6,024 nucleotides of DNA, taken from the NCBI GenBank assembly GCA_013140875.1, contig JABFSB010000147.1:1-6024 (forward strand). The letters run 5' to 3'. Shown piece after piece: positions 1-4,955 of the stretch. Each line of letters begins with the position of its first letter. Position 1 is the first letter of the stretch. The position numbers and the translations under genes were made by a program. Under the pieces are notes generated by a model. The model worked only from the letters and a program-made list of their open reading frames with translations. It ran no database searches and was not told the DNA's origin. The DNA comes from Acidobacteriota bacterium (GTDB lineage: Bacteria > Acidobacteriota > Blastocatellia > Pyrinomonadales > Pyrinomonadaceae).

Positions 1-149
1 GCTCTACGTTCACATATCGCCCTTACTTCGTGTGGGCTTCCGCATCCGGGACGGCTTTTTTCGACAGTTGATTCGAGAGGCCCATCTTTCAAAATCGCGA
101 ACTTTGTGTCATATTTTACGTTAGATACACCACAAGGAGAGCTTAAATA

Positions 150-1316
150 ATGAGCATCATCGACAAGGTCAAAGAGGCGGCGTTGAATCAGTTTATCGAG
201 GTTATCGAGTGGTTGGATGACAGCCAGGATACGCTGCTTTATCGGTTTCCGGTTTACCAGCAGGAGATAAAGAACGGCGCCCAGTTGATCGTTCGCGAAT
301 CGCAAACGGCGGTGTTTGTTTTCGAAGGGCAGGTGGCCGACGTTTTCACTCCAGGACGGTACACGGTCGAGGGCGGGAATACGCCGATCTTGTCGAAGCT
401 CGGGGCGTGGAAGCACGGCTTTAATTCACCGATCAAGTCCGAGGTTTACTTCGTTAACACCAAGCAGTTCACCGATATGAAATGGGGCACGTCGAACCCG
501 ATCATGCTTCGCGATGCTGATTTTGGGATTGTTCGCCTAAGAGCATTCGGCGCGTACAGTATGCGCGTCGCCGACCCGGCGGAGTTCATCAAAGAGATCG
601 CGGGAACGAACGCAAAGTTTCAGACCGAGGATATCGACGGCCAGTTAAAGCGGGCAATCGTCACCGAGTTTTCGGATGCCTTGGGCGAATTGAAGATCCC
701 GGCGCTCGATCTTGCCGCTCAGTACAAAGAAGTCGGTGAGCAGATTCGTGCCAAGATCAACGAAGACTTTAAAGGCTATGGGCTGGAAGTTACAAAATTC
801 TATGTCGAGAACATCAGCCTTCCGCCGGAAGTGGAGGCGGCGATGGACAAGCGTGCTTCGATGGGAGCGCTTGGCGATGCCCAAAAGTATATGCAGTTCC
901 AGGCGGCCGACGCCCTTCGCGACGCGGCCCAAAACGAAGGCGGCGGTGCCGGTTTAGGCGCGGGCCTCGGCGCCGGTTTCGCGGTCGGCGGCCAGATGGC
1001 AAATGCTTTTGGTGCCGGTCCGCAGGGTAATGCCGGTGCAACCGCAACAGGTGCATCGCCCGCGACGGCTGCTTGTCCAAGCTGCGGTAAACAAAACGCC
1101 GTCGGTGCGAAATTCTGCGCCGATTGCGGCGGCAAAATGGAAGTCGCCAAAGTCCCGTGTGTAAAATGCAAAGCCGAACTTCGCGAAGGCGCAAAATTCT
1201 GTTCAGAATGCGGTGCAACGCAGGAAAAGGAGAAGTGTACTAACTGCCAGGCCGAATTGAACGCCGGTGCAAAATTCTGCCCGGAATGCGGCACGAAAAC
1301 CGAGCCGACCGAGTAA
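150..1316 (+). CDS. SPFH-domain protein with three C-terminal zinc ribbons (YdjI / virion-core-protein-like)
   Basis: The 388-residue product has two parts. Residues about 20-235 resemble the SPFH (band 7-like) module of the B. subtilis YdjI/'virion core protein' family, including a stretch around W112-F125 (W-G-T-x-N-P-I with R-D-A-D-F) and the E220-N-I-S-L-P-P-E227 segment that closes such domains. A Gly/Ala-rich linker (about 263-305) leads to three zinc ribbons, each C-x2-C-x10-C-x2-C: C309/C312/C323/C326, C337/C340/C351/C354 and C363/C366/C377/C380. All three share a G-A-K-F-C core. No signal peptide or transmembrane segment is visible, so the protein is probably cytosolic or peripherally membrane-associated. 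SPFH proteins form oligomeric rings at membranes, and the ribbons may recruit partners; both roles are inferred. The ATG at 150 has AAGGAGA at 134-140, a good Shine-Dalgarno. The gene appears to stand alone. Family assignment is firm; the biological role is unknown. Confidence 0.9.
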   Translation: MSIIDKVKEAALNQFIEVIEWLDDSQDTLLYRFPVYQQEIKNGAQLIVRESQTAVFVFEGQVADVFTPGRYTVEGGNTPILSKLGAWKHGFNSPIKSEVYFVNTKQFTDMKWGTSNPIMLRDADFGIVRLRAFGAYSMRVADPAEFIKEIAGTNAKFQTEDIDGQLKRAIVTEFSDALGELKIPALDLAAQYKEVGEQIRAKINEDFKGYGLEVTKFYVENISLPPEVEAAMDKRASMGALGDAQKYMQFQAADALRDAAQNEGGGAGLGAGLGAGFAVGGQMANAFGAGPQGNAGATATGASPATAACPSCGKQNAVGAKFCADCGGKMEVAKVPCVKCKAELREGAKFCSECGATQEKEKCTNCQAELNAGAKFCPECGTKTEPTE

Positions 1317-1349
1317 CTATTGAATTTTTTGCTTGTTTTTTATAACAGG

Positions 1350-1393
1350 TCGAATTAAAATAACTGAGGCGGGCCAGTTCTAGCTGACCCACC
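1350..1393 (-). terminator. Hairpin terminator after the small membrane protein gene
   Basis: Read on the - strand, a ten-pair stem (arms 1384-1393 and 1368-1377, six-base loop) closes fully if two G-U pairs are allowed. It is followed by a T-rich but interrupted run (TTATTTTAATT, within 1353-1363). On the + strand the same two positions become C-A mismatches, so the structure is better suited to ending the - strand transcript. It lies 11-36 bases past the stop of the 54-residue gene. The weak T tract keeps this tentative. Confidence 0.5.
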
Positions 1394-1403
1394 GGGAGTC
1401 AAA

Positions 1404-1568
1404 CTAAAGAAGTTTCCTTAGTTTGTCCTCAAGTTGATTCAGGCGTTGATCGTACTTTTCTAAGGATGCGATCAATGCCTTTTCTCTTTTGCGCTTATCG
1501 ACGAACAATAGAACCTCGATAGCGACTAAGAGTAACTTGAGGAGTAACTCCAATGGATAAAACACCAT
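1404..1568 (-). CDS. Small single-pass membrane protein with C-terminal coiled coil
   Basis: This 54-residue protein belongs to no family I recognise. Residues about 4-23 form one hydrophobic helix rich in Leu/Val, broken by E7, K11 and E18. A basic patch K25-R-K-R-E-K30 follows, then an amphipathic helix (about 31-54) with Leu/Ile spacing typical of a short coiled coil. The basic patch after the helix predicts a cytoplasmic C-terminus. I prefer the ATG at 1566-1568 over the upstream ATG at 1601, because AAAAAGGAGG (1577-1586, - strand) sits eight bases before it and would lie inside the coding region of the longer version. The gene is divergent from the Trm112-like gene, and a hairpin terminator lies just past its stop. 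The strong ribosome site, the sensible helix pattern and the terminator support a real gene; the function is unknown. It resembles small membrane-tethered oligomerising proteins in general shape only. Confidence 0.65.
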   Translation of the reverse strand: MVFYPLELLLKLLLVAIEVLLFVDKRKREKALIASLEKYDQRLNQLEDKLRKLL

Positions 1569-1626
1569 TTTCGTTTCCTCCTTTTTATCAGTTATTGTCA
1601 AAGAGTCAGGTTATGGCTCCCTGACG

Positions 1627-1654
1627 TTGAAATCGTAAAGCAACATGCCATAAT
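1627..1654 (+). promoter_or_regulatory. Candidate sigma-70 promoter for the Trm112-2H-GT9 operon
   Basis: TTGAAA at 1627-1632 and CATAAT at 1649-1654 are separated by 16 bases. The -10 matches the consensus at five of six positions and the -35 at four. It would give a leader of roughly 75 bases before the ATG at 1737. Hexamers of this quality occur by chance in AT-rich gaps, so this is only a candidate. Confidence 0.25.
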
Positions 1655-1706
1655 TATCGAAACGAGGCAACGTATATTTCCTGACGAAGTACCGGCAAAT
1701 TGAGTT

Positions 1707-1718
1707 AGAATCGATTCT
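1707..1718. promoter_or_regulatory. Perfect 12-bp palindrome upstream of the Trm112-like gene
   Basis: AGAATCGATTCT is a perfect palindrome lying 18 bases before the ATG at 1737, in the gap between divergent genes. It could be a dimeric regulator site or the base of a small leader structure. The position is suggestive, but no regulator is identified. Confidence 0.25.
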
Positions 1719-1736
1719 TTAGCAGAAAATTGAATT

Positions 1737-1913
1737 ATGCCAATAAGCCCCGAACTTTTAGAAATTCTTCGCTGCCCCAAGTGCAAATCGAAGGTCCACA
1801 TCGACCAGGAACAAACAACTCTGACCTGCGAAAATGCGGAATGCCGTTTGGTTTATCCGATTCGTGACGAGATACCCGTGATGCTTATCGAAGAGGCGAC
1901 CGTTGAGAAATGA
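1737..1913 (+). CDS. Trm112-like zinc protein (UPF0434/YcaR type)
   Basis: The product has 58 residues. It starts with P-E-L-L-E-I-L-R-C13-P-K-C16, has a second cysteine pair C31/C36, and ends in the diagnostic segment L38-V-Y-P-I-R-D-E-I-P-V-M-L50. This is the Trm112p/UPF0434 fold (E. coli YcaR, 60 residues). All four zinc-type cysteines are present. Trm112 proteins activate methyltransferases in eukaryotes and archaea; the bacterial short forms lack an assigned job, though ycaR sits between lpxK and kdsB in E. coli. The ATG has no strong Shine-Dalgarno. The stop (TGA 1911-1913) overlaps the TTG start of the next gene by 11 bases, so the two are probably translationally coupled. The family call is firm despite the short length. 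Confidence 0.9.
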   Translation: MPISPELLEILRCPKCKSKVHIDQEQTTLTCENAECRLVYPIRDEIPVMLIEEATVEK

Positions 1914-2403
1914 CCTGGCAGCGTTGCCGTCTCTTCGACGGCAGGCCACCCTTTTTCTCAAAGATCGCCCGGATATTGAGCACATCAGGAAGCATTTTAA
2001 TCCTGTGCAGGCCGCTTTGATCTCGGCTCACGTAACGCTGCTCCGAGAGGATGAAGTGATCGATTGGGACGAAGTCACGGCCAGAACAGGCGAGATCAAA
2101 AAAGCGGTCACGCTTAAAATTGGACAACCGCAACGCTATGGCGATTTAGTATTTCTTCCTTGCGACGACATTGAAGGATCATTCCGGGACATACGAATTA
2201 ACCTCCTGAAGTCGCGCGATATCCGCGATCACAAACCGCATATAACTCTCATCCATCCGCGAAACGCCGCCTGTTCGGACAAAATCTGGAACGAGATTCG
2301 CGGATCGATCGAACCGTTCACTTATACGTTCCGAGAGGTGTCATTTATACTTCAGGAGAATGGCGGCGTTTGGAAAACTATTCGCACGTTCTGCATTCAC
2401 TGA
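1903..2403 (+). CDS. 2H phosphoesterase, 2'-5' RNA ligase family
   Basis: The 166-residue protein has the two H-x-T motifs that define the 2H superfamily: H43-V-T45 (in S-A-H-V-T-L-L) and H113-I-T115 (in K-P-H-I-T-L-I-H-P), about 70 residues apart. These histidines and threonines bind and cleave or ligate 2'-phosphoesters in the family (LigT/ThpR, cyclic phosphodiesterases). The exact substrate, whether an RNA 2',3'-cyclic phosphate or a nucleotide, cannot be told. The start is TTG at 1903 with GAGG at 1893-1896. The frame overlaps the Trm112-like stop upstream and the next gene by 34 bases downstream, consistent with one transcript. The length is typical of the family. No signal peptide is seen, so it should be cytosolic. 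TTG is inferred as the start because no in-frame ATG precedes the first motif. Confidence 0.85.
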   Translation: MRNDLAALPSLRRQATLFLKDRPDIEHIRKHFNPVQAALISAHVTLLREDEVIDWDEVTARTGEIKKAVTLKIGQPQRYGDLVFLPCDDIEGSFRDIRINLLKSRDIRDHKPHITLIHPRNAACSDKIWNEIRGSIEPFTYTFREVSFILQENGGVWKTIRTFCIH

Positions 2404-3488
2404 CCGGTTTGACTCTTGACGCAAAAAACATCGATTGGCCGCAAGTTCGGCGTATTCTGGTCGTAAAGCTGCGATCGATCGGCGACACCGTTCTTGCAAC
2501 GCCTTCGCTGATCGCTTTGCGGCGTTTTTTGCCGGAAGCACAGATCGATATTTTGCTGGAAGACTGGGTAGCACCTCTTCTTGAAGGATTTGGCGAAGTC
2601 GACAATGTCATCGAGGTCGGTCCGGGCAATTTTTCGCGTCTTGCGGTCATGAGGCGACTGCGGCATGAGCGGTATGACGTTGCGTTCAATCTGCACGGCG
2701 GTACGACCAGCGCTTTTTTCACCTTCGCGAGCGGCGCCACACACCGCATCGGATACGCCGAATACCAATACTCTTTTCTCTACAATCACCTGTACTCATC
2801 AGCCTTAGATTTTTGGAAAAAGCCGAAAACACACTCGGCCGAACAGCAACTCGCATTACTTGGATTTGCGGGTGTACCGGTTGAGGATCGGCCGAAAAGC
2901 AGGCTGGCCGTTTCTCAAGCGGCCGTCGATTCGCTGGAGTTAAAGCTGCGACCGCGGCTATCTCAAATTTCAGATTTGAAATCTGAGATCGCTCTTCTTC
3001 ATCCGGCGGCGGCATTCGCGACCAAACAGTGGGCGGCGGAGAATTTCGCTAGTGTCGCTGAATACTTGAAACAACGAGGACTGCAATCTGTTGCCGTTGT
3101 GGCAAAAAATGAACACAAGGTTTTGGAAAATCTAAAAGCAGTCTCGCGGGTGCCCATTGTCTCGTTTGACGATCTGACGCTTACCGAAATTACTGCTCTT
3201 GCGTCGAGGGCGAAAATCTTTGTCGGAAACGATTCGGGCATCGCTCACATTGCGGCGGCCGTCTCGACCCCGACGGTCGTCATCTTCGGCTCTTCCAACC
3301 GCGACCACTGGCGTCCGTGGACGGAAGCTCCAAATGAGATCGTGTTCGAGGAATTTGCCTGCCAGCCATGTCCCGGCTACGAGTGTAAAGAGTTCGGCGA
3401 GCCGCGATGCATACTTAGCGTGACGCCCGAATCGGTCATCGCCGCGATCGATAGAGTTCTTGGAAGCGAGATGAAAAAGGATGACTGA
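2370..3488 (+). CDS. Glycosyltransferase family 9 (heptosyltransferase-like)
   Basis: The 372-residue enzyme has the GT9 two-domain pattern: K33-L-R-S-I-G-D-T-V-L-A-T-P45 at the start of domain one; H211-P-A-A-A-F-A-T-K-Q-W221 opening domain two; V285-G-N-D-S-G290 with H293 for the nucleotide-sugar site; F306-G-S-S-N310 and W314-R-P-W317. The C-terminal cysteines C331, C334, C339 and C347 follow the usual C-x-P-C-P pattern. GT9 enzymes transfer heptose or related sugars from ADP-sugars to lipid A-core acceptors at the inner face of the cytoplasmic membrane; the sugar here is not determinable. The TTG at 2370 is chosen because AGGAGAA lies at 2353-2359; it gives about 28 residues before the usual family start. 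The gene overlaps the 2H gene by 34 bases. Residues about 195-208 are an unusual insert encoded by a palindrome (2960-2989), and the stop codon lies inside a large inverted repeat. Confidence 0.92.
   Translation: MENYSHVLHSLTGLTLDAKNIDWPQVRRILVVKLRSIGDTVLATPSLIALRRFLPEAQIDILLEDWVAPLLEGFGEVDNVIEVGPGNFSRLAVMRRLRHERYDVAFNLHGGTTSAFFTFASGATHRIGYAEYQYSFLYNHLYSSALDFWKKPKTHSAEQQLALLGFAGVPVEDRPKSRLAVSQAAVDSLELKLRPRLSQISDLKSEIALLHPAAAFATKQWAAENFASVAEYLKQRGLQSVAVVAKNEHKVLENLKAVSRVPIVSFDDLTLTEITALASRAKIFVGNDSGIAHIAAAVSTPTVVIFGSSNRDHWRPWTEAPNEIVFEEFACQPCPGYECKEFGEPRCILSVTPESVIAAIDRVLGSEMKKDD
2960..2989. repeat. In-frame palindromic repeat inside the GT9 gene
   Basis: This 30-bp stretch is a near-perfect palindrome: it differs from its own reverse complement only at two symmetric pairs of positions. 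It encodes the peptide S-Q-I-S-D-L-K-S-E-I (residues 198-207), immediately before the beta strand that precedes H211. Its AT-rich composition differs from the flanking GC-rich codons (CTGCGACCGCGG before it). I recall similar peptides recurring in unrelated bacterial proteins as coding-compatible dispersed repeats, but this was not checked. Confidence 0.6.
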
Positions 3489-3615
3489 ACCGGGATAATT
3501 CTCAGCGCACTCCGCGAAAACCTCAGCGTTCTCTGCGTTAAGAAAATTGGTTAAACGCGGAGAACGCCGAGATCACGGAGAGTTCGCTGAGAAAGAGTAT
3601 TCTTTCAGTCATCCT
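3478..3615. repeat. Large nested inverted-repeat element between convergent genes
   Basis: Three nested arm pairs are centred near 3546. The outer arms are a perfect 12-bp match (AGGATGACTGAA 3478-3489, TTCAGTCATCCT 3604-3615). The middle arms are TCTCAGCG 3500-3507 and CGCTGAGA 3585-3592, continuing imperfectly. The inner arms, about 20 bp, are CTCAGCGTTCTCTGCGTTAA (3522-3541) and 3551-3571, with a nine-base loop. The outer left arm contains the GT9 stop codon. The structure could act as a two-way terminator for GT9 and the BON gene, or be a dispersed REP/MITE-like element. The inner arm resembles intergenic repeats I recall from many environmental bacterial genomes. No target duplication is visible. 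Confidence 0.75.
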
Positions 3616-3636
3616 CTATTTGTTACTGGTCGACGA

Positions 3637-4164
3637 CTATTTTTTGTTCGTATTAGATACCCCCTTTGTGTTTCCATTCACCATCTGATTGGTCATCGAA
3701 TCATTGGCCTTTACGGTCAATTGATTTTTAACGCCCTTTTGTCCCTCGATAGATTTGGCGACAGCCTCCGCGGCCGTTTTCTGGGCGGCGGTTGCGACCG
3801 TGCCCTTGAGTGTAATAACATCGTTCACCACATCGACATTGATCGTCGAATCGCGAAGACCGTCGGCCGCCGCCAGCGCGGTCTTGGTCTTGAACCAGAT
3901 CCAACTGTCGTTCACCCCCTGCCCGATCGTGCTCGAGCCCTTGTCTTTCTCATACTCGGCCCGGTTCTTGTCGTAATCGGCGCGATTTACATTCGAGTTC
4001 GAAGCCGCAGGCGTCGCCGTCGCCACCGGCGTAGCCGCGTTCGTCCGATTAGAGTTCGCATTCCGCGAATTGGCGTTAACGTTCACATTCGTATTCGCCC
4101 CCATCTCACACCCGACAGATACGATAACCACCGCCAAACTAAGAAATAATGCTGAAAATTTCAT
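3637..4164 (-). CDS. BON-domain lipoprotein
   Basis: The 175-residue precursor starts with M-K-F and a hydrophobic stretch (4-18) ending S16-V-G-C19, a lipobox-like site with an atypical residue at -3. It should be exported and lipidated at C19, with E20 at +2. Residues about 23-60 are low-complexity Asn/Ala/Thr-rich sequence. A charged stretch follows (62-76), then a BON domain (about 79-153): an initial helix with W88/W90 and K92-T-K-T-A-L-A, then D107-S-T-I-N-V-D-V-V, then V116-I-T-L-K-G-T-V, a helix, and V144-K-N-Q-L-T-V151. BON domains bind phospholipid or peptidoglycan surfaces (OsmY, periplasm). The ATG at 4162-4164 is chosen because GGGAGGG (4168-4174, - strand) lies just before it; an upstream in-frame extension to 4368 would bury the signal peptide. 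The gene converges with GT9 across the large inverted repeat. No operon partner is visible. Confidence 0.88.
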   Translation of the reverse strand: MKFSALFLSLAVVIVSVGCEMGANTNVNVNANSRNANSNRTNAATPVATATPAASNSNVNRADYDKNRAEYEKDKGSSTIGQGVNDSWIWFKTKTALAAADGLRDSTINVDVVNDVITLKGTVATAAQKTAAEAVAKSIEGQKGVKNQLTVKANDSMTNQMVNGNTKGVSNTNKK

Positions 4165-4478
4165 ATTCCCTCCCTGTCTTCTCAAATATTTGTGAACCAA
4201 ATCGGTACACAATCTTCTAGTAGCAAATTGGAAGGTGCAAGAGGCGTTCCACTTACGTTCTATGGCGAAAGTCTTTATCTGTGGCTGCGGGATTTTCTGT
4301 CTTTTTCTTTTTCCTCTTGCTCCTCTCCTTCCGTGGACAGTTTTTTTACCACGGAAGCAGAGGAACAAGAGGAGAAAACTGTAAGAAGTGGAAGTAACCC
4401 GAAACGAAAACAGGTTGGGAAACCATCGCTGGAGGATAAATGTGGAAAATGTTGTGAAAATACCTTATTCTAGAGAAG
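4165..4478. other. 314-base intergenic region between BON lipoprotein and hicB-like genes
   Basis: This gap separates two divergent genes. It holds the BON ribosome site at its left edge, a long hairpin repeat (4313-4372), and a five-codon reading frame at 4440-4457 with GGAGG at 4431-4435. I see no RNA gene and no convincing promoter. A + strand reading frame runs through most of it (4192-4473), but its sequence is low-complexity, lacks a ribosome site and crosses the hairpin, so I do not call it a gene. Confidence 0.6.
4313..4372. repeat. Long hairpin repeat with 24-bp arms
   Basis: The arms 4313-4336 and 4349-4372 are reverse complements with two mismatches (22 of 24), separated by a 12-base spacer containing a run of seven T. 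The arms are purine/pyrimidine-biased: CCTCTTG at the outer end, CTTCCGTGG at the loop end. The element differs in sequence from the inverted repeat at 3478-3615. It has no coding content and looks like a dispersed palindromic element. A terminator role is unlikely, because the T run is in the loop and not after the stem. Confidence 0.75.
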
Positions 4479-4736
4479 ATGATCACCCAGTACATCCAAG
4501 CAGCAATGCGGAAGGCCAAATATGAAATCCTTGAAGGAAATGAGGGGTTTTATGGAGAGATTCCGGGCTTTCATGGGGTTTATTCAAACGCAGAGTCCCT
4601 TGAAAAATGTCGCGATCTTCTGGCGGACGTGCTTGAGGGCTGGATCCTTCTTCACATTGCAGACAATACACCCTTGCCCGTCGTTGATGGACTTAATCTA
4701 AACTTTTCCAAAATTCCGGAGGCGGCCCTTTCATAA
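4479..4736 (+). CDS. HicB-like antitoxin (short form, no DNA-binding domain)
   Basis: The 85-residue protein matches the short HicB-like antitoxin family: M-I-T-Q-Y-I-Q-A-A-M-R-K-A-K-Y-E-I-L at 1-18, F24-Y-G-E-I-P-G-F-H-G-V-Y35, then E42-K-C-R-D-L-L-A-D-V-L-E-G-W-I-L-L58 and P67-V-V-D-G. HicB folds as a partial RNase H-like domain that caps the HicA toxin. This version ends soon after that domain, with no helix-turn-helix or ribbon-helix-helix, so it probably cannot repress its promoter directly. The ATG at 4479 matches the family start but has no Shine-Dalgarno. The stop overlaps the hicA-like stop by six bases on the opposite strand, whereas hicA and hicB usually share a strand. Confidence 0.88.
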   Translation: MITQYIQAAMRKAKYEILEGNEGFYGEIPGFHGVYSNAESLEKCRDLLADVLEGWILLHIADNTPLPVVDGLNLNFSKIPEAALS

Positions 4737-4949
4737 CGCTTCCCACTCCGACTCGGATATTCCAGCTTGTTTCAAAATTTTTCGAAGGAAGTGAGGACCA
4801 ATATTGGATTCATGCGGATTAGGGATCCAGACTTTCAGATTTCCACGCTTCAAATAACTGTGATTGCCGCCGGCAAACGGTCCGTCGAAGCCAAGCTGAC
4901 GCAGGTTCTTGATTAACTGCTTGTGTTTGATTGGGCCTAGCTTGGGCAT
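4731..4949 (-). CDS. HicA-like toxin (YcfA family mRNA interferase)
   Basis: The 72-residue protein fits the HicA/YcfA family: M-P-K-L-G-P-I-K at the start, L16-R-Q-L-G-F-D-G, G27-G-N-H30-S-Y-L-K as the core strand with the family's catalytic-type histidine (H30), I42-P-N-P-H46, then L59-K-Q-A-G-I-S-E-S-E-W69. HicA toxins are small double-stranded-RNA-binding-fold ribonucleases that cleave mRNA independently of ribosomes. With the histidine kept and the length normal, the toxin looks intact. Its ATG lies six bases after the DUF5343-like stop with no clear Shine-Dalgarno, suggesting coupled translation from that transcript. Its 3' end overlaps the hicB-like gene tail to tail (stop codons TCA/TAA at 4731-4736), so the toxin message probably extends antisense into hicB. 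Confidence 0.88.
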   Translation of the reverse strand: MPKLGPIKHKQLIKNLRQLGFDGPFAGGNHSYLKRGNLKVWIPNPHESNIGPHFLRKILKQAGISESEWEAL

Positions 4950-4955
4950 ATAATT

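Noticed and set aside
36..60. Possible terminator, a short GC stem followed by TTTTTT at 55-60
   Set aside because: The stem is only about five pairs with one G-U pair, and a gap separates it from the T run.
1..149. Possible end of an upstream gene, including a frame open from base 1 whose TAA overlaps the SPFH ATG
   Set aside because: All three + frames are open from the edge for some distance, and none of the short peptides is recognisable. The DNA before 150 is too short to choose.
800..1294. A 164-codon - strand reading frame
   Set aside because: Antisense to the zinc-ribbon end of the SPFH gene; its repeats merely mirror the ribbon repeats.
1598..1602. TTGACA on the - strand (1597-1602) as a -35 for the small membrane protein
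   Set aside because: A matching -10 would fall between the ribosome site and the start codon, leaving no leader for the strong Shine-Dalgarno.
2397..2789. Two - strand frames of 123-130 codons inside the GT9 gene
   Set aside because: Antisense to well-conserved GT9 coding sequence, with no family features.
3547..4149. A 200-codon + strand reading frame
   Set aside because: It lies antisense to the BON lipoprotein gene, is Arg/Ile-rich in a way typical of a shadow frame, and starts inside the inverted repeat.
2960..4372. CRISPR array or insertion sequence
   Set aside because: The palindromes are unrelated single units without regular spacers, and no transposase or Cas coding sequence is present.
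4192..4473. A 93-codon + strand reading frame
   Set aside because: No ribosome site, a low-complexity Ser/Phe and Glu-rich product generated by the hairpin repeat, and no recognisable family.
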